From the NCBI GenBank assembly GCA_015680685.1, contig MNCI01007883.1, positions 1-40,839 of the forward strand: DNA of 40,839 nucleotides. The letters are read 5' to 3'. A program made the translations under genes and the position numbers. Source of the DNA: Gnetum montanum (lineage: Eukaryota; Streptophyta; Gnetopsida; Gnetales; Gnetaceae). Shown here in pieces: positions 10,646 through 21,379 of the stretch; within the stretch, counting starts at the first letter, position 1, and each line of letters starts with the position of its first letter. The notes under the pieces were generated by a model. It searched no databases. It was given only the letters and a program-made list of their open reading frames with translations, and was not told the DNA's origin.

Positions 10646-11603
10646 CACTTTAAACAGCGTTTTAATACTAAGTCGAGATCTTGTACATGTTGTTCTTCCA
10701 TTTTTGATTTAACTATAATGTCATCCACGTAATCATTGAGCAAGTGTAACATATAATCACTAAAGATGAATGTCATCGCTCTTTGATACGTGGCCCCAGC
10801 ATTCTTAATACCAAAGGGCATCATTGTGTAACAAAAGGTTCCCCATGGTGTCATAAAGGTTGTCCTAAGTTGATGTTCTGGGTTGATACGTATTTGATTG
10901 TACCCTGAGAAGCCATCTATAAAAGATAATAATGCGTGCCCCGTAGTCGAGTCAACAAGCTGATCGATGCTGGGTAGAGGAAAATCATCTTTTATGGTTG
11001 CCACATTCAAATCCCGGAAGTTAATGCATAAGCGAATGCTTCCGTTCTTCTTCGGGACAATGACCATGTTAGACACCCACTCGGCGTAATCAACAGCCTG
11101 AATGAAACCAGCTTGATAAAGCTTGGTGATCTCATTGTGAACTGCTAATGCCACCTCGGGTTTGACCTTTCGTGCTTTTTGTTTTACCGGTCTTAATCTC
11201 GGATCAAGAATAATGTTGTGCTGGACAATTCTAGGGTCTAACCCGGGCATGTCTGTATAGGACCAGGCGAATGCTTTCATATTTTCCCTAAGCATGTTTT
11301 CAATGTCTTTTGCTAACTGTGGTTGCATTAATGTGCTCAACTTTAATATTTTGATTTCCCCATCAGGCATGGTGATAGGGGTTTCGGTCAACGGATCTTC
11401 GGTGATGTTTTCGGCCTCTATATCAAGGAATCTTGTCATGCTTTTGTAATCGTCTGCTGTTTGCTGTGTTGAGGCTATGACTACATTGTCCGTTGGTGAA
11501 CTTAAGTTGATGGAGTTTATGTTAATGTCTCGTGTAATTTTTCCGTATGGTCCGTCAATGATTAACGGTGCGGTTAAATGCTGGAAGTCCATTGAGCTTG
11601 CTC
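10640..11603 (-). pseudogene. Reverse transcriptase of element A
   Basis: The open frame starts just inside a splice-acceptor-like site (CAG ends at 11604), and an ATG lies at 11592. Ty3 motifs are clear: IRLCINFRDLN, LLSFIDGFSGYNQI with the first catalytic Asp, MPFGIKNAGATYQ, and the active site NDYVDDIIVKS. Compared with B, about 50 nt after LVLKRCLK are missing near 10650. This removes the LNPKKC segment and shifts the frame into RNase H. The residues before ATG show weak N-terminal similarity to B (DGPYGKI / TDPYERV). Confidence 0.9.
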
Positions 11604-11612
11604 CTGCCAATA
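11603..11612 (-). promoter_or_regulatory. Candidate splice acceptor before RT (A)
   Basis: The minus strand reads TTTATTGGCAG then GAGCAAG, a pyrimidine-leaning tract and CAG eleven bases before the RT ATG. B has TTTTGCAG then GAGAGACGG at 34088-34095, twelve bases before its ATG. In Ogre elements an intron separates protease and RT. I could not define a matching donor near 17265. Confidence 0.45.
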
Positions 11613-11719
11613 AACAGAGAGCAGAATAAGAAGAAGGGAGATCGTTCTATGCGTTTGGATAATTTTAAAGTATGTGCACATGCATAATGGTGGATTTTCG
11701 TCACACTGGGATGCATGGA

Positions 11720-11865
11720 AGTTTAACGCCTTGCCGGGCCACAAACAGCAGTTTAAGGCCATACCAGGCCGTAACGGTAGTTCAAGGCTGTACCAGGCCT
11801 CGACTGGATGGGGAAATGGTAGTTTAAGGCCATATCGGGCCATCAGTGAATGGTTTAAACTAGAA
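11720..11865 (-). repeat. Tandem array GGCC-N7-GGCCTTAAACT (A)
   Basis: Four copies on the plus strand read AGTTTAAGGCCATACCAGGCC or close variants. The minus (sense) strand core is GGCCTTAAACT with a second GGCC seven bases before. The same unit occurs four times in B at 29085-29300. Confidence 0.7.
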
Positions 11866-12057
11866 TGTTCAGTGTAAAATGGGTAAAATGGGGTCCACGG
11901 AGGAACCAGGACGTAATAATCTCTATTTTTAATAATTTTTATCATCTTTTCGGGCTAATTTTAGCGAAAAATAATCAAAAAGGAAAAAAAAGGCACAAAA
12001 GGAGTAATGGCGGTGTCAATGGCGGCGTCAGTGTCAGCGTCAGCATCATCGGAGCGC

Positions 12058-12065
12058 TATATAAG
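12058..12065 (+). promoter_or_regulatory. TATA box of the antisense gene in element A
   Basis: TATATAAG lies in GAGCGCTATATAAGGGAAGG on the plus strand, opposite to the element's own direction and 280 bp before the first ATG of the antisense gene. The counterpart in B (33831-33838, minus strand) has CATATAAG in TGCTCGCATATAAGTAAGAGG. The shared context upstream of homologous first exons supports a real promoter. A GGCGTC/AGCGTC-rich stretch lies just upstream. Confidence 0.6.
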
Positions 12066-12109
12066 GGAAGGTGGGGGGGGGGGTCCATTTGCTTCTTACT
12101 TTGAAAACG

Positions 12110-12335
12110 ATAGAGCGTAAGCGACATAGCGCAAATTGCTAAAGCGTAAGCATAAGCATAAACCTGCTTCTCAGTGTAGACGCCAAAGACTAACCCTAGC
12201 GTAGACGCGGAATCTTAAACCCTAGTGTAGACGCGGAGTGACCCTAGCGTAGACGCCGAAGAGTAGGCTTTTCAGCGCCAGCGTAGATAGTTTCTTTCCT
12301 CAGCGTAAACTTATATCGTCAGCGTAAACAAGCTG
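12110..12335 (+). repeat. 5' leader of the antisense gene with CCCTAGCGTAGACGCGGA repeats
   Basis: Three near-copies of CCCTAGCGTAGACGC occur at about 12193-12265, with AGCGTAAAC-type words before and after. This would be the 5' untranslated region if transcription starts about 30 bp after the TATA box. The words belong to the same AGCGTA family that fills the LTR, intron 1 and the 5' untranslated region of element A. Confidence 0.55.
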
Positions 12336-12529
12336 AGATGGGTAAGGGAAAGGAAGTGGAGGTCCAGGGGAGGAAGGGTTCCAATTTGACCTTTGCAAAA
12401 GAGACGGAAGCTATGCTGCAGAGCCTGCCCAGACCAAGGATCTCGTCATGGCCTGTGACATCCCACAGGTAGGCTCTGATCTCTGCCTCCAATTATTTTT
12501 GTGCTTTTTCTTTTATAGCATAGATAGTA

Positions 12530-13060
12530 TCGGTGTATACGTCGAGCATAGGGGTTTTTAGGCGCATAGGGCTTTGCGGTGTATACACTGACTATCACTT
12601 TAAAGAGTAAAGTTTTGTCAGCGTAAAAATTTTCCCTCTATTAACATATCAGCGTAAGCGACGACGTCATGAGTTTTTTGTGCGCAAAGTCTTGTCAGCG
12701 TGATTTGCTTGTTTTATCAGTGTAAATTCTGTTTGCTGTGACGGCATATACGTGAGGGTTTATTCGGCGTATACGCTGTTAGTTTGTAGTCTTTCAGCGT
12801 AAACCTGTTTTTTATTTTTTTGGCGTAAATGTTTCGTTCAGCGCCGGGATAGACTGTTTAAGTTGGAAGGGCACTTGGGCGTATATGCCAAGGATTTCGT
12901 GGGCATATACGCTGAGCAAGGCAGCATATACGCTCAATTTACAGCATATATGCTGAGTTTAAATCGTGTTTTTACGCTAAGTGTGAACAGCTTCGCCGGT
13001 GTATACGCTGGTCTATGGGGCGTATACACTGAATGCAAACAGTTAGTAAAATTTTTTCGG
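12530..13060. repeat. AGCGTATACGCT-type repeats in intron 1 of the antisense gene
   Basis: Intron 1 (12469-13134, 666 nt) is much longer than the other introns and is filled with AGCGTAAA, GGCGTATACGCTG and GCATATACGCTG words. These match the LTR minisatellite and the 5' untranslated repeats of the same element. In B, intron 1 is only 260 nt and lacks this dense array. Confidence 0.6.
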
Positions 13061-13134
13061 ATTTTAAGTGTCAATTTATGATGTAAACTTTCACTTTTTG
13101 GGCTAATCTGTCGTGGCATCGTGATTGTTTGCAG

Positions 13135-13584
13135 GGACAGCAAGTGCTTCCTCATCGTTGTCAAACTTGTTGGGGTATTAACATGGGTTGGCCTTGTTAA
13201 GGATGGCAAGGTTCCCCCAGATCTGATCGTGGATAAAAATAGGATTTGGTTCAGGGGAGGCACATGTGGATTTCTGTCCTTCCTATTGGAAAATTTTGAG
13301 GTGGCTATCTGGTCAAACTTTGACGAGGTGACTGCATGGAGTGTGCTTGAGGAGATGCTGCTGGGGGCTACATAGGGTGTCATGGTTTTCATACAGGACA
13401 TTGACAAGGGGCCTCTTGTTAACGAGGATGGTACTACCCACGGGCCCTGGTCTACACGCCCATTAACATGCGTGTGGGCACTATTGCCGTGAGCATTAGA
13501 CTACGTCAACAATACGTTGTTCATAGTTGCCTGTGCACATACCTTATTCCAGAACCCTCCTGGCACGGTGTATCGCGTGTTCAG
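13135..13584 (+). other. NIF/FCP1-like phosphatase domain, exon 2 of the antisense gene (A)
   Basis: The exon reads CFLIVVKLVGVL at the place of the HAD motif I (hhhhDxDG in this family), then GFLSFLLENFEVAIWSN, matching the FLxFxFExFEVxxWSS block, then VMVFIQD, then NNTLFIVACAH with FQNPPGTVY, matching NTLLxDDSP with LNPPxT. NIF/FCP1-like enzymes remove phosphate from Ser/Thr of targets such as the RNA polymerase II tail. Here the motif I and motif IV aspartates are gone (VKLVG, IVACA), so no catalysis is expected. Stops lie at 13373 and 13490. The family call is from remembered motifs and is not searched. Confidence 0.6.
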
Positions 13585-16500
13585 GTAGGAATATTTAAGT
13601 TTACTGTTTCCTTTCGCTGTTTAGCGTTTGTTTCTTGTTTTGACCCATATTTGCTTACAGGCTGAAGACCAATCCGGATGGGACACTCATTGAAGATGAA
13701 GGATTAGCCTTTGCTCACACTACTCTGGAGGCATTCATGATGGGCCCCACCCTTCGTGGAACCATGCTGGGTCAAACGAAGGGTTCGATGGTTCATTTTC
13801 ATAAGCAGTTCTCCAGAGCATTTACGATGTGCAAGGCCCGTGGGTGGCTTCATGAAGGCTGGATTGACAACGGGACAGTCTTCTCTCGTGACCTTGGCAG
13901 CACATCTAGATCCACCACCCATGGTAAATGATAACATTTTCTAGATATGTTAACAGGTTTGTCCAATTATTTTGATTTGTACTGATATGACCACTTTAAA
14001 TTGCTTTTACAGTTGATGTACCTTCTAGTGAGGATCCGGTGACCACTGGACAAACCGAGACGACTTTGTCGATGAAGTTCAGAGGGGTGACTAAAGCTCA
14101 GAAGTGGTTGCGTAATCATGCTCCTCCTTCCCTCGCTCGTTGCCTGGATAATGCTGGCCTCATGGAGCTTTTTATGACCCCGAGTCCTGATGTTTCCATT
14201 GGGGAAATGATTGGGATTGTAGACTCTTTTAATGAGTCTGTCTCATACTATAGCACCCGGATTAAGGGTGTGAAGGTAGTTTTCCATCTGTCGCCCGAGT
14301 TCTTTTCAAACCTATTTGGTGTACTAGCAGATGGCTTAAATGTAGTATTAGACAAAGCTCATAAAGAGCTCCAGATGATTCGGGAGTTGGAAGATTGGCT
14401 AGGCATGGCCAAGGGTGCCAAGGGATTCCCAATGCAGGGGAAGGCAAAAGTTGTGGAAGTGAATGAACTATATCGCTTGTTCAGAGCACGGGTATTCCCT
14501 AAAACTCTTTCCCAGGTGAGGTGTCTTGGGGTTGAAGCTATTCGTGTCATGTGAACTGTTTTGGAAATAGGCATGCGATATAACTAGGAATGATTTTTGT
14601 TGTTGGGCATGCACAAGGAGATAGTGCGGTTGCATTCGAATGTCGAGGCGCAATCCCATTTCACCTTCACATTCTTCGCTGGTTATCTTCGCCGTTTTGT
14701 TGAGTTCCTGGTAGTTCGCATAGACAACAAGTTTGTTCTATGGGATCGGGGTCAAATATCCCGCCCGTGGATCAATCAATTGTTTGAGACAACGAAATCC
14801 CAAGATGCCCCTGAAGGTATTGATGAATCCGCTTCTATTACTACAGGGGGGTCATTTGGCAATTCAATCCACACACGTGATAGTTTGGGGTTGGAGCCAG
14901 ATGAGGTACCCTACACTGCTAGAAGGGCAGAACGGGTCATCAAGGAGACTGTTGGCCAAGCCAAGTGAAAGCTAAAGAGGCTTGAGCACCCGGCTGAGGA
15001 AGTCTCTGGTGTGAACTAGCCACGCGTGAAGCAGATACACTTCAAGATGCCTGGTAAGTGGGCCTTGCCTATTTATTGCTTTATCATTTTCATTTTGTTT
15101 ATAACTTTTACCTTAATCGCTTACATGTCTATGATATTTTTGGCTTCATTTTAAAAACAGTGAGGAAACAGGCTTTAGAGACTATCACCGAGGAGGAGGA
15201 AACCAATACATAGAAGAACAATGAGGAGGAACATATAGAGAAGAGCCAGGACAGAGGGACGGAGTAGTTAAGGGAGAAAACCATAGAAACTAAGCCGCTG
15301 GACCACCAAGGTAGTGTTGATCAAATGCTCCACAAGTTTCTTCAGGGAGACCTAGATTTAGGTGACCCCTCAGAGGGTAACAAGGATCATGGTATGTTTT
15401 TCTCTTTATCTCGTTTCAATTTCTCCTGTCAGTTGTTATTTTTGTGGTATTTTTTTTTATTTTTTGTGTTTTTATCTTGTCCAGATGAAGGCAGCAAGAC
15501 CAGGATGGTGCGTTTGGATGTACCGATAAAGACGGTTCCCCTAGAGAGGACTACTAAGGTTAGTTCATCCCGTACCCATGAGCCATTTACTTGGTTTGAA
15601 ATGCCAAGAAAAATGGATTTTGTTGCCATACTTGCAGAAGAAGTCGTTGAACGGATCCAGGAGGCCCACCCTGACATAGGTATAAATTATTCAAAGGTTT
15701 GGGAGTTTTGCATCTTGTTTACATTGTCCTAACATTTGTATTTTCACGCGGGTAGGCGCTAAATTGAGATGGGATCCCTCTGAAAGTATTAGCATAGAAA
15801 GTTTAACCGTACTTTCCCCATAAGTGGAATAGGTGCCAAGGCCTATTTACGATGGAGTTGCAGAAGGCTTTGTGCACAATGCTAAGTCGTTATGGACCTG
15901 TAGGCGTTCCGTTGAGTAGTTGTGGCTACAGATCCAGGCAAAAGAAAGGGAAGTCTCTGAGTTGTCAGCGGAACGTGACGATCTGAAGGCCCAGTACGAG
16001 TTCACCGCTGCTAGGCTAAGCGGTGATCGCTTTTGGCGAACGTCCAAGGTCACATACACAAGATATTGGAATCTACTAAATCGTCACGCATCGCTTACTC
16101 GGAGAATGGCAGAGCGCAAAGCCCAAATTGATCTCCTAAACCTTAAATGTCAAGATTGGAAAGCCTTTGCTTCCAAGGTTCGTAAGTGGGGTCAGGACGA
16201 GAAAAATCACAAACATTACTACAAGAAGTCGTTGAAAGAAGTGTCTATTGAAAAGTGCCAAGTAGAGATGTTTGTGGAGGGTTTGGGTTTGCGTTCCGCT
16301 TTCGATACTTTTGCTCAGAATACAACTGTGGAAATGGAGTCGCCTATAAGGGTGATCACAATTGCTTTTGGGGAAGTGTCGGTTGGCGAATTTCCTCTGA
16401 AACGTCCTACCTGGTCAGCTGTCGACAAAGGAAAGACTTTGGTAGACGTTGACTTAGGCCTGGATGGGACAGACCGGGCTAGCGTTTCAAAAGAAGAAAT

Positions 16501-16739
16501 CCTTCGTCGGCTGGAGTTTGGCTTAAGGGGATCTCCTGTGGTAAGAGTTTTGTCCTTATGAGATTAATTTACTGAATAGTATTTAAAACTTTGACATTCA
16601 CTTATTCCTATGTTGGTTGTTCTTTTGGTATTTTCAGGATGAAGGTGGCGATGATGCTCAAGAAGCTGGCCCCAGTGGAGCAGGGGTCTCTGATGCTGGT
16701 GAATCTAAAGGGGACAATGCTCCGGTCACGGATTCTTAG

Positions 16740-17264
16740 GCTTTTTAGTTCTCAAGATTTTGTTGTTTTTTGACTCAGATTGATACAAAAATTGTGACTT
16801 GAAAATTTTGAGATGGACAAAAATAGTGGACATTTGTAATTGTACAACATTGCATGTAAGAAAAATTTTGTTGATTTCGAATTCAATTGTAAACTTGACA
16901 CGGAAAGGAAAAATGTTTTGGCTTGCTTTTTTTGGTTTTGTTTCAAATGTAAAGGAGAGATGTGATGGTAAATGCTGAGCAAAAAGGAGAACGAAGTATG
17001 CACGCATGAATTGGTTTAAGGCCATTTCGGGCCCTAGTCGTAAACCAGGAATATTTCGAATGACACGGGTGGATTTTTTCTGTCGACCGATCATTGCTGA
17101 CTATGGCTAGTTTTACGTCTTTTGTGGACGTGATAGTTTAACGTCATTTTGGACTAGGAGTGTAGTTTAGTAATAATAATTTTTTTATTTTTCGATTTAC
17201 CGTAGTGTAGCGTCATCTCGAACGAATGATATTTTAACGTTGTTTCGGACTAGGAGTGTCAATA
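16740..17264. repeat. Spacer with TTTAACGTC-type repeats between antisense gene and protease (A)
   Basis: At 17020-17250 units such as TAGTTTAACGTCATTTTGGACTAG and GGTTTAAGGCCATTTCGGGCCC recur about five times. The sense-strand cores are GACGTTAAACTA and GGCCTTAAACC. The part at 16740-17000 is AT-rich and may contain the 3' end of the antisense transcript. No gene is seen. Confidence 0.55.
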
Positions 17265-18428
17265 TTATTGTAATAGTTTTTTGATTTTCTTCCATTTAAT
17301 GTTAGGCAATATGTCAACTGGGATGATCCTATATTCAGCGTCCCCTTCGTTGATTACGTTAAACGGTAATTCAGCCCAAGGGATGTCTGATGGAATGGCT
17401 TTCGTGTCGATGTTTTCAGATGTTTCGATAGTCGGCAGGGGCTCTGTGTTATTTTCCATTTGAGAAGTTGTATGTACAGCGTCAGACGTGGGTGTTTCTG
17501 TTTTAGGAGGCTCTTGTTCTATGTTCGAAGGATTATTGCTTACCGGTGGGTGCACATTTTTATCATTTCGTTTAGGTTCTTCAAGTTCAACCTCTGAGCC
17601 TTGGTCCATGTCCATGTGCGATGAGATAATAGGCGTAGCGGCTTCCCTGTGTATAATGATTTCACTACCTTCATAAGGTAGGTGGATCTCCTAGTGTACA
17701 GGGGAGGAGACAGCTCTCAGTTGGGCCAACCAGGGTCTTCCCAATATTAGGTTGAACCCTGGCATCTCATCGACTACTAGGAACTTGGCAGATGTAGGGA
17801 ACTGGTCTCCCGCTATGAAATCTAAAGTTATTATACCTTTTACCATTACGCATGACCCATTGAATGACTTTAAACATGTAGTTGCAGTTGGTTTAATTAA
17901 TTTGGTAAGCCCCAATTGTTCAATGATGGGATATGGTACAACATTTGTTGCAGCTCCATCATCTACGTGGACCCTATGTATCTTGAATTGGTTGATACGT
18001 ATCGTTATGAACATGGGGGCTGTTGTTATTTCTCCTATTTTCTTGTTCACCTTAATGTTGTCATCATGGAAGCTCAAGGGTTTAGGAATGGCCCCGTGAG
18101 ATGAGTACATTACCGCATGGATGGTGGGTTCGTTCGAGGACAAGTCCTTGCTTACCGGGATCGACGTTAACATACGTACTAGGGCTTCTCGATGTGTTTG
18201 GGATGTTAGCACCAAGTCATACAAGCTCAACGAAGTGTTCTTTTGCTTCAGTGCTTGGGTGACTTGTGTCAAGGCCATTGCTAAATCTTTACTGTTTGGA
18301 GAATTTTTATCAATGATAACCAGGTCCATTGGGTCCAACAGTTTTATCTCATGTTTTGTTGGCTTGTCATTTTTGTCCGAAGCTGTCGTTTTAAGCGGTT
18401 CATTTTTTAGATGATTCGCCTTCATCAC
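17265..18428 (-). pseudogene. Aspartic protease and gag-pol linker of element A
   Basis: A retropepsin-like domain cuts the element's polyprotein. The frame is open from 18428 to 17691, then has one TAG where B has a Gln codon, and continues open in the same frame to 17265. The active-site loop reads VHVDDGAATNVVP (DDGA in place of DTGA/DSGA, catalytic Asp kept). The flap-side and C-terminal motif reads MPGFNLILGRPWLAQL. Upstream is a conserved Q-ALKQKNTSLSLYDL segment shared with B. The tail ends in an acidic WAELPF segment that B also has (WADLPF). Sense translation stops at 17265 with no clear donor splice site. Confidence 0.8.
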
Positions 18429-21334
18429 CTGCGTCCGATCGGTTGTTAGGCGATAACATAGGCACAGAGTTAAGTGGAATGGACTTAGGTGGCCCCAGAG
18501 CTAATCGTTGGCGTTCTTTCTCCACATGTTCACGTGTAAGCCTATCTGCTAGGTGTTCTCGTGTGTGGCGTGGAGGTGGGGCTGGTCTTGGAGCCTCGGG
18601 CCGTCCTGGGACTCGCACCACATATGGAGTTGGGTGGGGTTGTGGTTGTGCCATTGGATGTGACTGGTTAGAAGGCTGGCCAGGGATCCTAATGAAGTAG
18701 GGGCTAGATTGGCCTGGTGCTCGTGAGATGGACGTTTGGTAATCATTAACAGTTTTGGGTACCCTAACGACATACGGAGTTGGTTTTAGTGGAGGTTGGA
18801 CCTTCGCTGTTGCGACTGCGGGTGGTACTCAGACTACGAAAGGGGTAGGCCAAGCATGAGGGGTTGATGCCTTTGAGAGGTTAATGGGAGGGACATGTAC
18901 TACATATGGTTTATCCCGTGTCATGGTGTTAGGTGTGGGCGTGGACATAGCGGGGGGAATCTGAACTACGAACGGCCTATTAGGTGTTTCTTGTTTATAC
19001 TGGGGATAGACAGTGTTGATGTGGGGTGAATTATCATCAAAGTAGATTGTGTTGATAACGTACAGTGCCTCTTTGGTGTTCAGGGGATCTTTATACACCC
19101 CCATAGCTTGATTCTGCAATTGGACTGGGTTGGCCTCATCAAAAGTGATTTGGCCTTCATTGATCATCTATTGAATATCCTGTTTCAAGGTGAAATAGTA
19201 ATCCGTACCGTGCCTGTTTCGTTGATGGTAGTCACAAAAGTGATCCATTCTGAAGCCTTTGGGTATGGGAGGCTCATATGGCGTTGCTAAACTTGGGTTC
19301 TGAACAAGTTGATAGAACCAATCATGTCTCTGAATGGCTGTGGGGGACAACTATTTATGTTTCATCATCCCAGCCTTCAGGAGTTGATCGAAGAGCTGGG
19401 AAGGCTTCATTGGTAGGGGCGTATATTGAGAGGGTTCTTTCCTCTCGAAGTTACGTGTACGGTTCATTGTTGGGTTATGCGCTGATGATGATTCTGGTGC
19501 GGCTGTGGGAAGTGGTTTATTGTAGTTAGTAGGGGCCGTGAGCGGTTTGTTTTATTGTTGAGTCCCTGCTATTGCCGTTCGAGGACAAGTCCTTGCTTAC
19601 CGGGATCGACGTTAACATACGNCTCTATGTTTTTAATTTGTACAAATGCTTGGTTAAGATCCCATGCGTTAAGGTAGTATAGCTTGGATTTAAAGAAATC
19701 GTTAACAGCTCCCTTGAAAATTGTGAGCAAGTATGTTTGGGATATTAGCTCGTGCAACTCGTTGAGGGCGGTGCTCCACCTCTGGATAAATTTCTGCATA
19801 GGTTCAAGTAGTGCTTGCTTGACCTGTATGAGGCTATCCAAGGTGGCCTTGGGTTTCAAGTTGTACTTGAATCGAGTCACGGACTGGTGTAATAAGTATT
19901 CCAAGGAGAAGATGAAATTCCTTGGCAGGGCCTGATACTAGTCAAGTTCCCTCCTTGTGAGGGACATGGGGAACACTTGGAGAATGGAATGGGGCCATGC
20001 CTGGTGCAGCGCGCATTCTAGCCTAAACGTTATGAGATGTGCATTGGGGTTCGTCTTCCCGTTATACTTGGTTAGTGTTGGCAATGAGACGTCTTTGGGC
20101 AAGGTTAAGGAGGGGACAGAGGAGCTAATGGGATCATCATGGTAGAAGTCCAGTACCTTCAGCTCTCCGTCGGTAGCCGTTTTGAGGTGCTTTACCTTGT
20201 CAGTAAGTGCTTGCATTAATTTATTGGCGTCTACCCAGTCTTGGGCACTCGGTGACACGACGGCTTGAGGTTGTGGTATGTTGTACAGGTTAGACTGCTG
20301 GATGGTGGGTTGAAAGGCTGAAAGTTGCGTGGTCAGCGGTTGTGCTTGTGGGATGTTTACAGTGGGTGGTGCTAAGGATGGCACGTTATATACGGGGGTT
20401 GTTGCTGTTGCGGTTGTGGTCGTATTTGGGAAATGTTGACTTGCGGGAGTGTATGAGGTGGCATATTGCGATGAGAGGGCTGGTGCAATGGCACACCCAT
20501 CGCTAGCCATTGCCCAACCATGTTGTATGTAGGGACCCCTTGTTGGATTACGGGGGTCGAAGGGGTTGCATGCGTTTGAATGTGAGGGATGTAGTGAGCG
20601 GATGTGGATGCTGGTATGACGTGTGGCAGCCCTATCACTTGAGGTGAGGAGGTCCCCCCCACATTATGGTGCAAGGATGGTGCTCGTGAGGACGGACCTG
20701 CAGTTGTGGCAGGGATGATTGTGAGAGGGAATGTGTTAGGTTGAGAGTCGCTCGGAGGAGGGATAAGCACTAGCGCTAATGTTTCTGGTGGTGGTGCTTG
20801 AGCTTGGGTGAACCTAAGATGTTGGAGGGGCATGATTTCCCCTGTACCGGGATGAAAAATGGTGTTGACTTGTGCTTGCGGGCTCAAAGTGTGGTAGGAA
20901 TCTTCGTGCTCGGACTGAGCAGTGAAGTCATCTTCCTCTTCTGGTTGGGGCTCTAGCGCAGGTTGATCCAATGATTGACTCCTTTGCAAGAGGAGCTGTG
21001 TGATAAGCTCCGAATACTGCTCCGAAATAGGGATTACATCATATGGAGAGGGGATGAATTCGCATCCCCCCCTGTAAAAGAGTTCAAACTGCCTCTTTAC
21101 CTCAAATTCAGCTCGGTCTATAGCTAGGCTAGCTTGTATCTTAATGCATATGAAATTATACTGATCTTGGGTTATGATGTTAGCGGCCGGGTCTCTCCTT
21201 TGCAACCTTAGGGACCAGTAGGGCCCCGCGGTGGGTTGTACTCCCGGGTGTTGCGTGATAGGCTGTTGGGCAGCCATGGTGTCCACGACGTCGATTACTT
21301 GAGCTGTTGCAACGGTGGTGTTCACGGGGTTCAT
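18400..21334 (-). pseudogene. gag of element A
   Basis: The ATG at 21334 (MNPVNTTVATAQV) starts a conserved N-terminal block (QDQYNFICIKIQASLA, RGGCEF, YDVIPISEQ) that B shares. A long Pro/Gln/Thr-rich region follows, with a frame change near 20450. The capsid core starts at DFYHDDPISSSVPSL and runs to SKLYYLNAWDLNQAFVQIKN at about 19625. An assembly problem sits at 19576-19622. The zinc-knuckle-like part near 19225 reads FCDYHQRNRHGTDYYFTLK, where the last Cys of the B version (DYCWALK) is Tyr and GH is RH. After it come repeats of P-[FY]-V-V-x-[VI]-P. Gag forms the particle and binds the RNA; this copy is broken by several frame changes and stops. Confidence 0.75.
19576..19622. other. 46-nt exact copy of 18131-18176 next to an N (probable misassembly)
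   Basis: Bases 19576-19621 equal 18131-18176, then N at 19622. The copied bases belong to the segment before the protease and make no sense in the gag frame at this place. The repeat length equals that beside the other N (382-477). A contig join made through a fixed-length overlap explains both, so gag sequence may be missing or misplaced here. Confidence 0.75.
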
Positions 21335-21379
21335 GATGAATTGTTAAGGGTGACACGGGCTAGAGGAGCAAAATTAGTA

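Larger units (their letters stand above)
12338..16739 (+). pseudogene. Antisense eight-exon gene inside element A
   Basis: Exons 12338-12468, 13135-13584, 13661-13923, 14013-15053, 15161-15391, 15485-15679, 15756-16540 and 16638-16739 join with consistent phases to 3198 nt. All seven introns are GT...AG, and six of them are 76-107 nt. The product would have: a basic start (MGKGKEVEVQGRKG); an NIF/FCP1-like domain in exons 2-3; an exon 4 domain with LMELFM, FGVLADG and LFRARVFPKTLSQ; an acidic exon 5; a coiled coil in exon 7 (about 15905-16260) followed by PTWSAVDKGKT and SKEEILRRLEFGL; and an acidic tail in exon 8. About a dozen in-frame stops (for example 13373, 13490 and 14552) make this copy dead. 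Element B carries a homologue with the same exon plan. Function is unknown. Exon 4 faintly resembles plant transposon-associated proteins. Confidence 0.75.

Noticed and set aside
12338-16739. Host gene into which element A halves were inserted
   Set aside because: The same gene lies at the same place and orientation in element B, so it is part of the elements and not a chance insertion site.
17752-18099. Plus-strand open frame opposite the protease of A
   Set aside because: It is the complement of the protease domain, which explains its length.
18131-19621. Biological tandem or target duplication from the 46-nt repeat in A gag
   Set aside because: The repeat length equals that beside the other N, and one copy abuts an N, so an assembly artefact is the simpler explanation.
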